Shown here piece after piece: positions 8,869 through 19,900 of a stretch of DNA of 64,000 nucleotides; the stretch's first letter is position 1, and every line of letters begins with the position of its first letter. The notes under the pieces were generated by a model. That model saw only the letters and a program-made list of their open reading frames with translations. It was not told where the DNA came from and did no database searches. Position numbers and translations under genes: made by a program. This DNA comes from Cyanidiococcus yangmingshanensis (Eukaryota > Rhodophyta > Bangiophyceae > Cyanidiales > Cyanidiaceae): positions 186,001-250,000 of the forward strand of contig VWRR01000002.1 of NCBI GenBank assembly GCA_013995675.1, read 5' to 3'.

Positions 8869-10249
8869 CGCGCACCTTGACTCAACTCTGGAGCGCTGCT
8901 ATAGCAAAGCTGGTTTGCACGGCTTATGCGGAGCATGCAATGGCTGCCTGCTTCGTTCCATCCACCAGATTGGAAAGTCCAGGTTTTGGAGAGGCATTCT
9001 GGAAAACTGTCGGTAAATGGCGTTTTAGAGCAACGGTTTGGCCGATTCTCTCCGACGCGCATGCGCAACAGAGGATTCTACTCAGGAATACTCTTGTTCG
9101 AATCGATTGTCTTCTTCAAAGAGATTCCAGATCTATCCGCGACCCCTCTGCTACCTTTTGGGAAAGCGAGCGGTTCTATTCAGTCAGATCGAGAGGCTCC
9201 TTCATTCGCGCAGTTGTCTAGAAAACGATTTCCTTCAAGAAATAGTATCATGTCGAAGAACTAGAGAGTTCCGTCCCTGTAAGTTATTCTGCGACTTAGG
9301 ACTGTGAGTTCTGAGTGGCTCTTTGGAATCAAGTCTTTCAATAGCTGTTAGGTGTCATTTTTCGGGAGGCCTCTTGGGGCATACTCTGGGTCAATCTCGC
9401 TTCTTGGCATCGTCTGATTCTATCCCAGCGTGTTTCATGAGAACAGCAGAATATCATCTTCTTCGAGAGCATTGAATGGTGGCGCTCTACACTGACAGCG
9501 AATGCACAATTGGTTCCCTCGAGGGGACCCGATGAGGTTTCTCGTCTCTGGAAGCCGGCGTGTTGCCTCTGAGTTGATGTTGTCTCTTCCGAAATAGAAT
9601 CCAAGCATCCTAATATCTTGTGCTCTGCAACTGACAAAAGTGAAAGGTGTAGGGTCCTCGCCCTCTTTTTTGTTCCGTTACATTGACCAGCATACCAAGG
9701 AGCAGATGGAGCCAATCCCAGAGCATTCAGCTGAAAAAAGACGCTCAATGGTGGAAATCCGTTTGCGAATGAATCGCGGAGGAATGTTGGCGTTACCCTC
9801 TGTATGGAAAGCCCCACTGTATCTGAAAGCATATTGGTTGCGAAAAGCCTACGAGACGGAATCAGGGAACGTAATAAGACTGGATAGCGAAATGATCTTA
9901 ATGACTGACAGACACCGGCGTCGTCCACCCTATACAGCTGCGACCAAGGCATGCACAGCGCTCTGCGACGTATTCAGACACTTCAAAAAATCGGTGACTG
10001 ATACTCAGGAAAGTTGTGTTGTTGAACACACGCAAATGCCTGGAAACGAAGTGGCCGGAATGTGCCCCCCAGTGAACTTAGACACGTCTGCTCAGTGTTC
10101 TGCAGCTAGAACACGGATCGAAATCGTTTCATGCTAGCATCCGACAACCACTATGCTGTGTTCGTGCATTGTATATAACTTTTTCAGGACAAAATCTCAA
10201 ACCAGAGAAATGATGCGCGACGCCTCATTGCAGGATTCTTGAGAAATAT
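8869..10249. other. Intergenic region with two unsupported opposing frames
   Basis: The longest frames are a 204-codon minus-strand frame (9338-9952, ATG start) and a 165-codon plus-strand frame (9640-10137), which overlap antiparallel. A plus-strand frame at 8926-9264 also starts with ATG. None has a recognisable motif, membrane pattern or repeat, so I cannot say that any is a gene. Confidence 0.4.
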
Positions 10250-10588
10250 CTAGGGTCTCTTCCAATTCATTAACTCCCAGAGCACCTCTCTGAAGGGCCC
10301 ATGTTGATCAGAATCAGGTTGAAGTGTGTCCGAAACTGCTTTCCGTGCAAGTATCGCTTCAACCGAGGCCTTTTCTAACGCAGTAGCGACCTGCTCGCAT
10401 AGATACCTTCCACGGACTTTATCGGGTAAACAGTTCCGTCCCTGAGCAGAACCCAATCTAAACGAAAGGCTTGCAAAATGTCCCGGCATACTTGGAACGG
10501 ACTTGTCGGCATTGATCGCCGCTTCTCGTAACAGGTCGATCCCGCGGCGATACCGCAGAAATTTGCCTACCGACTGCTGATTCCGTCA
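10250..10588 (-). other. Possible small gene, interrupted reading frame
   Basis: A minus-strand frame encodes KFLRYRRGIDLLREAA, then a helical ALEKASVEAILARKAV segment, ending LWELMNWKRP; it reads like a real small protein. It has no good ATG of its own before 10489. Going upstream, the same frame meets one TGA (10586-10588) and then stays open to 10903. A different frame begins at an ATG at 10631 and runs toward the start of this one. The gene could use a short unseen exon, carry a single-base frame error, or be decaying. The family is not recognised. Confidence 0.25.
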
Positions 10589-10856
10589 CTCGCGGCGCGC
10601 TCGCCAGAACGTTCCTGTCCGATGCTGCGCCGGCCATTTTCGGGCCCTCACGCGCTCCAGAGATCTATTTTGTTCGCGCCAGTGCGGCGCCGACGACGCC
10701 ATCGCGGCGAACACAGCGCCTTGAAACTTCGCAGAGGCGTCGTGCGAAACGGATTCGGTATTCTCCAACGACAGCTTCGACAGTGTCGCTGTGGGGACCC
10801 AGAAACCTTTCGAAATTTGCTGCTCTGAAAACTCGAGAAATAGGGAACGTGAGATC

Positions 10857-12368
10857 ATGGTTGTTTGTTTTGTTCTAACGTTAGGCGGGCAGAGGTCGTT
10901 CACTCAACGGCACTCAAACCGGCGACATTACTCCTTGGGTGCGTGCGGCCGACCCCTGAAAATGGTTGTGAGCACGAAGCCTCATTCAGAGCGGAACGCC
11001 AGTGAGCTCCTATGGCGTCCCTCATCTTGGAGAGAGATGCCAGTCAAGCAGGTGCCGAGTTATCCCGATGAGGCGAAGCTGCACGAAGTGGAGGCCAATC
11101 TGCGCAAGTCGTTACCGCTCGTGTACACAGGCGAGTGCGAGCAACTGAAAAAACTTATCGCCAGGGCGAGCCGCGGAGAAGCCTTTGTTCTTCAGGGAGG
11201 AGACTGTGCCGAATCTTTTGAGGAATTTGAGAAATACGGAGGCGACAATATTCGTGATACTTTCCTTCTCCTAATCCAGATGAGTATCACCCTCATGTAT
11301 GCGTTGGGTATGCCTGTTGTCAAAATAGGTCGCATGGCTGGACAGTTTGCCAAGCCACGCTCGTCACCAATGGAACGGGAGAAAAATAAGCAGTTGGAGC
11401 TCCCCAGCTATCGCGGAGACATGATCAACGGCCCCGAATTTGATGCCCAAGCGCGAATCCCGGACCCCGAGCGAATGATCAGAGCGTACCATCAGAGCAC
11501 GGCGACCATCAACCTCGTCCGAGCGCTCGCGTATGGCGGCTTTGTTGACCTCCATCGCATTCATGAAATTAATTTAGAGTTTGTGAATGGGACACCACAG
11601 GGCAAGCGTTTTCTCGAATACGCGAACCGAATCTCTGATGCGTTACGCTTCATGTCTAGTTGCGGAATTCAAGCGGATTCTCCCATGATCAAACAGGCGG
11701 AATTTTTCGTTTCCCACGAAGCACTACTATTGCCATATGAAGAAGCGTTGGTACGCCGGGATGAAGACACTGGCAAGCACTATGCGACTTCGGGCCATAT
11801 GATCTGGTGTGGCGACCGAACTCGACAACCAGACGGTGCGCACGTGGAATTCTTGCGCGGAATTGCGAATCCGATTGGGATCAAGTGCGGGCCTTCGTTG
11901 AAAGAATCAGAACTGCTGGAGCTACTGGATATCTTGAATCCAGATAACGAGCCTGGTCGTATCACGCTCATTTCACGTGTCGGTGCGGGTCGAGTACGAG
12001 AGCATTTGCCCCGTTTCATAGAGTGCGTTCGGCGCGAGGGGCGGGTTGTGACATGGTCCTGCGATCCGATGCATGGAAATACTATGACGACAGCATCAGG
12101 CTTGAAAACTCGGCGCTTTGATGATATTTTGAGCGAAGTTAAGGACTTTTTCGAGGTCCATCGGGAAATGGGTTCGATTCCCGGAGGTATTCATTTGGAG
12201 ATGACTGGCCAGAACGTGACCGAGTGCATAGGTGGAATGTATGAACTTTCAGATGCAGACCTTGCCACCCGCTTCGAGTCTCGATGTGACCCTAGGCTGA
12301 ACGCAAGCCAGAGCTTGGAGTTAGCATTTCTGCTTTCAGAGTATATGTCAGGAAAGTGTGCGATCTGA
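10857..12368 (+). CDS. 3-deoxy-D-arabino-heptulosonate-7-phosphate synthase, class II (plant type)
   Basis: 503 residues from the ATG at 10857. The enzyme condenses phosphoenolpyruvate and erythrose-4-phosphate, the first step of the shikimate pathway, which is plastidial in algae. Class II hallmarks run in order: LQGGDCAESFEEF, KIGRMAGQFAKPRS, HMIWCGDRTRQPDGAHVEF, GIKCGPS, TLISRVGAGR, WSCDPMHGNT, GGIHLEMTGQNVTECIGG and a final LNASQSLELAFLLSEYM. The metal-binding Cys, His, Glu and Asp of these motifs are present. The first ~60 residues are basic and Ser/Arg-rich with few acids, as in a plastid transit peptide, before the conserved core starts at SWREMPVKQVPSYPD. Confidence 0.95.
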   Translation: MVVCFVLTLGGQRSFTQRHSNRRHYSLGACGRPLKMVVSTKPHSERNASELLWRPSSWREMPVKQVPSYPDEAKLHEVEANLRKSLPLVYTGECEQLKKLIARASRGEAFVLQGGDCAESFEEFEKYGGDNIRDTFLLLIQMSITLMYALGMPVVKIGRMAGQFAKPRSSPMEREKNKQLELPSYRGDMINGPEFDAQARIPDPERMIRAYHQSTATINLVRALAYGGFVDLHRIHEINLEFVNGTPQGKRFLEYANRISDALRFMSSCGIQADSPMIKQAEFFVSHEALLLPYEEALVRRDEDTGKHYATSGHMIWCGDRTRQPDGAHVEFLRGIANPIGIKCGPSLKESELLELLDILNPDNEPGRITLISRVGAGRVREHLPRFIECVRREGRVVTWSCDPMHGNTMTTASGLKTRRFDDILSEVKDFFEVHREMGSIPGGIHLEMTGQNVTECIGGMYELSDADLATRFESRCDPRLNASQSLELAFLLSEYMSGKCAI

Positions 12369-12458
12369 GCATGAAGCCGAAGTAAAAAGTAGTTGCGCTT
12401 CACCGCGATGCATTTGAACAGGTATGCCTCCGCTATTCATAAGCTAGCTTGAGAGACT

Positions 12459-13145
12459 TCACATAATACCGCAGGGGTGTCGAGTGGTACTTGGCTTGGC
12501 GCTGACGCGAGGTACGGTTTCTGGGTGATCTTTTGGGCCCTCCGTGCGAGAGAGCACAGGAAGCTCTGTGAGACGTTGACCATCTGGGCGCAGTATATCC
12601 CCATAAATGACGTACTCAATAACGTCCAACTCTGCTTCTGAGAGCGGTCGGCTTAAGGAGCGACTGTGTCGACGGAGAAGAGCATCACTGATATGCTGCG
12701 CCTGCTGGTTGCTCTTCCAGCGGTTAAGGGCTGTTTGGAGAACGTCGCAGTTGCCGGAGTCTGAGCGGCCACCCTGGCTCCAAGGCGTACGATGGTCGTA
12801 CTCATAGCAAAGTGGCCCTTCGCAGCCGTGCAAAACACGGCAAACAATGTTGCCTGCCCGATCAAAGCGCCAGCGACGTGGATGTCTGCCGGGAACCACA
12901 GACGCACTTCTCCAACAGATACCCCGATCTGTATGGGAAAAAATTCGTCGCTGGTCTCGAAGCTTCTCTGTGTATGTGTCTGCTCTCGCTAAGAAAGCGT
13001 TCAAATGCAAGATATGCGTTTCCATAAATCGCGCCACTTGTGAGTGCCCGGCGCCGTCGACCACCTGCTGGAAATAGCTCTCCAAGGAGCCCGGCAACGA
13101 CATACCCGAGCACGCGTGTCCCTCTCCGATCAATCTTTCGCACAT
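12459..13145 (-). CDS. HNH nuclease-domain protein, algal/plant type
   Basis: 228 residues. Residues about 68-148 match the family pattern CW..A..VPGR.P.RWR.D..GNIV, then a zinc-type C-x5-C-x4-C (C102, C108, C113), then EYDHRTPWSQGG (HNH His at 118), an Asn at 132 in GNCDVLQT and NRWKS. These residues form a beta-beta-alpha metal fold. Family members in plants and algae are nuclear-encoded, and their substrate is uncertain. The first ~65 residues do not resemble a known domain, and an overlapping frame (12862-13188) is also open there, so the N terminus may be wrong. The 3' end converges on DAHP synthase with 90 bp between stops. Confidence 0.75.
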   Translation of the reverse strand: MCERLIGEGHACSGMSLPGSLESYFQQVVDGAGHSQVARFMETHILHLNAFLARADTYTEKLRDQRRIFSHTDRGICWRSASVVPGRHPRRWRFDRAGNIVCRVLHGCEGPLCYEYDHRTPWSQGGRSDSGNCDVLQTALNRWKSNQQAQHISDALLRRHSRSLSRPLSEAELDVIEYVIYGDILRPDGQRLTELPVLSRTEGPKDHPETVPRVSAKPSTTRHPCGIM

Positions 13146-14631
<1,486 letters not shown>

Positions 14632-14806
14632 GCTGCCTGTCTCAAGCCTCGAAGTTGGCTCATGAAGGACGTCCGAGTCGAACGTGCCAGCTCGTATTTT
14701 CAATACCCATCACATCATGGAATGGAGCTATTGTAAGTCGTGTTTTCTATGGTGAAACTAGAAAGCACGAGTACAAGATAATCGTACGTCCTAAATATGC
14801 TGTCCT

Positions 14807-15421
14807 TTACGGAAATATGGCGGGATCGAAGGCTTTTGGTGGCCCTGGCAAACGCGTCGGGCGATGGTTGGGAAACAGGTTGAACGGTGAGAGCGCATTT
14901 CCTGAACCACTCGCCTTCTTCGTCGTATTACGTGCTCCTGCAGACGATATATTTTGCCCTGAAGCGGCACTCGATTGCGTGTTGGTGGCCGTATGGCCTC
15001 CATGAGGCTTCGTTGTTCTGGTTATCGATTTCTCGGCAGCTCCCCCTGGTGTGTGAACAGCAGGACGACCAGGCACACTCACTGGTCCATGTGATGTGGC
15101 AGTCGCGGCAGAGCCTCCACTGCTCGCTCCGTTCCCCTCAGCCGCGGGAACCTGACCGTTACGAATGCGGCTCTTCCGAGCATCAGGTCCTGGTAACGGG
15201 ACTCTATTCTTTCCTAGCTTACCGCCACGGATGAGAATCCAACCGCTCCCGCCCCAAATCCTGTCGGCGCGCAGCACTTGTCCAGAGAGAACGTCGTGCA
15301 AAGCTTCCAGTGACCTGGACCTGTTTTCGTTCAGGGCATGTGCACCGATGCCGAGACAGGTCCCCACCTCTAGCGCACCCGCCAACTCAAATGCACCTAG
15401 AACGAAAGTTTGAAGAGCCAT
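14807..15421 (-). CDS. Hypothetical protein
   Basis: 204 residues from the ATG at 15421. The N-terminal third is hydrophobic and Gly/Ala-rich (ALQTFVLGAFELAGALEVG), which could be a signal or membrane segment. It is followed by SRSLEALHDVLSGQVLRADR and a basic GWILIRGGKLGKNRVPLPGP segment. The C-terminal ~90 residues are Ser/Ala/Gly/Pro-rich and probably disordered. I do not recognise a family. The frame stays open upstream of the ATG but only with non-ATG starts. It lies tail-to-tail with Rab6, 175 bp apart, and head-to-head with the DUF760 gene. Coding status is plausible but unproven. Confidence 0.42.
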   Translation of the reverse strand: MALQTFVLGAFELAGALEVGTCLGIGAHALNENRSRSLEALHDVLSGQVLRADRIWGGSGWILIRGGKLGKNRVPLPGPDARKSRIRNGQVPAAEGNGASSGGSAATATSHGPVSVPGRPAVHTPGGAAEKSITRTTKPHGGHTATNTQSSAASGQNISSAGARNTTKKASGSGNALSPFNLFPNHRPTRLPGPPKAFDPAIFP

Positions 15422-15688
15422 TACTTGGTCTTTTCCGTGAAGAGTTCGGTCCGAGCCAAAGTACACGAAAGGAATGGCTGGGCGGCGAGCACTGCACACA
15501 TATTGCTGGCGGCGATTTCGACATCGGCCGTCGCCTGCCCCGCTGTTTGCCGACGCTGCGTCGCAGTGCGCGCGTGGAAACTGTGCCTTGCAAAATGTGG
15601 CGACAACAGGAGAACATTCAACTGTTTTCACCGTGGGTTCTCGAGTGAAACGGGCTCAAAACCGCGCGCTTGCTGGCCATAAAGCTCC

Positions 15689-16927
15689 ATGATGCTTTTA
15701 GAAAATAGGAGCTGCTTTTCCAAAAGAGTTCGCTCGTGCTCCGGACCAGGAGGAGGGCGGATAACTTTTGTTGTAGCGCTGACGGAGCTTTTCCGTTGTC
15801 GCACAGCTCTTCAACGGGATACTTGCTGCACTTCTTTGGGACCTACACACGGAGATTTGTATGCCCCCGTAAAGGTTTGCCGTTCGTTTTCGTTCCGCCG
15901 CGTTGCGAGGCCAGCCGTGAGTCTTTCCATGAACACGGGTAAAGACGCCAAAGATAGCGAGGAAAATAGCTACAATAACGAAGGTGATCGAGACCCAAAA
16001 GATGATCCGAAAGGCGGCGAACATAATAGTCCTTCAACGCCTTCATCTTCGGCGCGGTTTGGCCGTAGCGATCAAGGCTCGCGAGACATTGAGTTTAACT
16101 TGGGCAAGACAACGGACTCCATTGCGGCAGCGTCGACGGAGAAGCCAAACCCTTTTTTCGAGTATATCCGCTCGCTATCTCCACCAGATACTCTTAAGAG
16201 GTTTGCAGAGTCGGCTCCAAAAGAAGTCCAGGCAGCAATGAAACAAATGATTGTCAACATGCTGGGCAACTTGCCGCCTTTTGCATTCGCGGTGGCGATT
16301 ACTACTTTGGGACAACGCTTAGCAGACTTGCTCTACTCCACAGCAATGACAGGCTACATGCTGCGGAACGCCGAGTATCGACTCTCTTTAACTCGTTCGC
16401 TCGGATACTGGAGCGCGGATGAAGACCGGAGCAACGAGCGGCTCCGGAAGGATATCGAGAGAATCGTGCCGGACTCTGTGATCCGCTTGCGCAATCCCGA
16501 TGGCACGATCACTGAGGTGCCTGCAGTGAGCTACCTTAACGAATTGTGCGATGAAGTAAGAGCGCTGAAGAGTGAGCTGACGCAATACGAAGCGGGAAGC
16601 AACCGAATTCTCTCATATATTCGCTCGTTGAAACCAGAAAACCTCGAGCAATTGACTCAAAGTGCCGGACCTGACGCAATCGATGCCATGAAACGTACCG
16701 TGAAATCGTTGCTTGAGCAGTCTGGCGTGCAAGGAGAGCTTCCGGTCACGCTGCCCGCATCCGAACTATCCTCATTGCTCTTCTGGCTCATGGTCCTGGG
16801 ATATGACATTCGAGAACAGGAAGTCAAAATGGATTTCGAGCAACGATTTTATAAGGGCTTTCTTGCTGGCTCTGACGAACAGAACCCCGCAGACAACGAG
16901 GATCGAAAGGGGGATTCACCAGCGTGA
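15689..16927 (+). CDS. Plastid DUF760 protein with two repeats
   Basis: 412 residues. The first ~80 are Arg/Ser/Cys-rich with almost no acids, as in a plastid transit peptide, then an acidic, low-complexity linker follows (81-150). Two DUF760 units follow: FFEYIRSLSPPDTLKRFAES...AAMKQMIVNMLG (about 154-240) and ILSYIRSLKPENLEQLTQSA...AMKRTVKSLLEQ to LPASELSSLLFWLMVLGYDIREQE (about 306-390). DUF760 proteins occur in plants, algae and cyanobacteria and are chloroplast-located; plant members have been linked to stress-dependent turnover, but no reaction is known. The gene converges on SIN3 with about 65 bp between stops. Confidence 0.88.
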   Translation: MMLLENRSCFSKRVRSCSGPGGGRITFVVALTELFRCRTALQRDTCCTSLGPTHGDLYAPVKVCRSFSFRRVARPAVSLSMNTGKDAKDSEENSYNNEGDRDPKDDPKGGEHNSPSTPSSSARFGRSDQGSRDIEFNLGKTTDSIAAASTEKPNPFFEYIRSLSPPDTLKRFAESAPKEVQAAMKQMIVNMLGNLPPFAFAVAITTLGQRLADLLYSTAMTGYMLRNAEYRLSLTRSLGYWSADEDRSNERLRKDIERIVPDSVIRLRNPDGTITEVPAVSYLNELCDEVRALKSELTQYEAGSNRILSYIRSLKPENLEQLTQSAGPDAIDAMKRTVKSLLEQSGVQGELPVTLPASELSSLLFWLMVLGYDIREQEVKMDFEQRFYKGFLAGSDEQNPADNEDRKGDSPA

Positions 16928-16992
16928 AGGCTGGTGCTGCTCTCTTCTGATGAATTCCCGGTCGGTAAAGTGAGACGGATTAATCCACTTTG

Positions 16993-19900
16993 TTACGTTT
17001 CCGCGGTTGGGACCAACTCAGTATCGCAAAATTCAGACGCATGTCGTTGCATCGAATGAGTCCGCGCCAATGAATCGGCTTCCCAGCGTGCAAGGTAGTG
17101 AACCCAGCGCTTGTAACGACGCCGGCGAGTCATAGACTGCAAAGTCATATGACGCGTATTAGGAGCTCCATTCGCGCGCTCAGAAATCGCGATTGCTCTT
17201 TTTCGCCGGATGAGTTCGTCAAATGTATCTCCGAGGTAAACAAGCCGATGCGTGTAGAGCGACATTTTGGATTCGAGACCATTGTGAACGTGAACTTGGT
17301 TCAGTAAATCCCTCTTCCAGTTCTGAAGCAGATCCTTTTCACAAGCGTGTATCTTCTCCGTGGGCCTTTGTTTTCGGTAGAGGCATTCAAAGGCCCGCCT
17401 AATCGGCACCTCCACGGTTATTTTCTCAAAATAGTAAAGCTTCCGCATCTCAGGTGCATTTGAAAATGGTTGCGCACGATAGTGGTACGGCACTTGGCAA
17501 GCAAAAAACCCTAAATAGGAAGCAGCCGCCTCTGTCGCCGTGGAAGTATCTCGGCGCCGGGGGATGCCTTCATCACTTGTCAACAAGGTAATCTTCAGTT
17601 GATCATGCAAAGGCTCTCCCGCTTGACTTCCTTTCACACGCGGCTTGCAGCTTCCATCTCGGGTAACGTTCTGGTTTGTTACAGCCTCAAAGCGGTAGAG
17701 GTGACCGCCGCGTTCGTCACGCAGTGCTTGTAGCGCTTTGAGACAATAAGAAGCTTCAGCAATACTTCTCGCTTGGTCCTCAAAATCACGAAAGTCATCC
17801 GACACAGATTTCTTGCGGATAATGTCCTGCGTCTCCGCCAAATAGAGTGCCACAAACTTTGATCGGGTTGCGTTGTATGCCTGTTTCACGAGTTTGAATA
17901 GGACCTTATCAAGAGTGAAGAGAACGTAGGAGTCGGGACCCAAAACTCGGCGACAGTAATCCTCGTATTCCTGAACATCCACGGAATTAGTCAAATATCT
18001 CCGCAGCACCTCTGTGTACTCGCGATATGTTTGCTCAGCACTTAACGTGGCAGTGCCTTCCTGCGTATCCCCATCTGGGTTATAGAGGGAGTCTGAGATC
18101 GACTTGATGCGCAAATCCGCATTTTCCATTGCCTGACCCTCGGTGCCCATCATTCCGAGCCTGCTCAATTGGGTCTGCGCCATCAGGCGAGCGGCAGCTA
18201 GACGCTGATATGCAATCTCATACAAACGCAAAAAGATATACAACGCCTCATCACCGTAGATCACAGAATCTGTTTTGTAAGTGGTCTTACTCAGATCTAC
18301 TGTCCCAGCCGGAGTATCTGTTACAGATTCCGACTTGGCAACGGCTATCCCGTGAGATTTCACCTCGGACACACCGTTCAACACTGAAAAGCAAACAGTC
18401 TCTACAAGCGCAAGTTGTTTTTGCAAATCGAATTCCTCACGAGCATTCTCTGTCAATAGGGGCTTTCCTGACTCGCTTTCGAGATCCTCAGTGAAACCAT
18501 TTTTCGAGATTGTGTCTGTCCTGTGATTGCCCCGTTCTGGGGCTGCAATGCCACCTTCAGTAACGGATTGAATATACTCCATAGGAGAATTCATAGCATC
18601 CTCATTCCACAAGCCATTGGTATCGATTTTTGGGCGCTTCAAATGTATGCGGAAAAATCGTCCGATAAATCTTTCGAACGCTTGCAGCAGTCGTTCGCAC
18701 TCGGGCACGGCGTATTCCAAATGCACCAGGAACGAGATCAAATCGAACAGATCTTGGTGCGTCTCCGGGAACACGAGCCGAAACCGTAGACAGGGGGGAT
18801 CTAGAGCGGATACTGCCGCGAAAGGATCCCGACCAAGGGAATTTGGGGAAAGGAACACAGAGGTCTGGAAAGAAGTCGCGTCTGTGGAACGAGCAGTCGA
18901 AGTTCCATGTACGCCAGCCAGATTAATTTGACGAGCACGCCAGCTGTACTCAAATTCACGACTTAGAGTTGGATGTCCAAAACCGCAACCGAATGCCACG
19001 CTGCGACAGGATCCAGACATAATATTCGCCGCGAAAACTGAAACAGTGATTGCTTCCATTAGCGATTTGACGTCGGCAATATCATGAACATCTTGTAAAA
19101 GCCCCCTGACACTGATCGTTCTCTTATCGTTCTGTCTGAAGTAAAAGCTTCGGTGATCAAGGCTTTTGAAATAATTGCGTTCGCATATTTCTCGCCAAAT
19201 CTTGTTCATCTCTACTCGAGCTCGCCGCCATTCTTCGTCTTTTTGTTTCAGGCGATTTAGCACGATCGGAACTGCGACACTCGGATGCATCTTCACGTGC
19301 ATCACCATTTCTGGTCCATGAGCACCATATACGCGTTCTATCGCCCTGTAGTGCACTGCACCGAGTGCGTGCTCTGCAAGCATATGCTTCGCCTTCTCCT
19401 CATCACTCATGTTCGCAATCACCATTGCGAGGGGCTCAAGCTTGTGAATCGTGGCAGCGTTCGTCTCAATAACCATGTCCAATTCGTAGCGATCATCCTC
19501 GCAACGAAAAAGATTGTCTTCGAACTGATTCCGGCGCATATGTTTGAAAGAACCCTCTTCGCTGCCCGTTGGTACAGACACCCAAATATCATTAAGTATT
19601 TGCTTTTCGAGCTCTCCGCGTCCACTGCACGGCATCGACTGGAACTCTGATGGAATGCGTTTGTAGCTTGTATCGCATCGTTCTTTGGACTCGGCTGCTG
19701 CCTCGCTGAGCGATTTATATCGCCATAGACCGTCGACTGCAGGCGCCGTGGCTGAGAACGGCGCGCGACCCTCCAAAATTGAGAGCGCCGTTTCGATTCC
19801 CGAAACCACGTTTTCGAGGTCTGCGGGATGTTTCGACTTTCGCAGCGGAGCGCATGAGTCCAGAAAAGTTCGGAACGCTTCGCTTAAGAGGTGGCGATGT

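Noticed and set aside
9338-10137. Opposing 204- and 165-codon frames.
   Set aside because: Antiparallel frames with no motifs; neither can be preferred.
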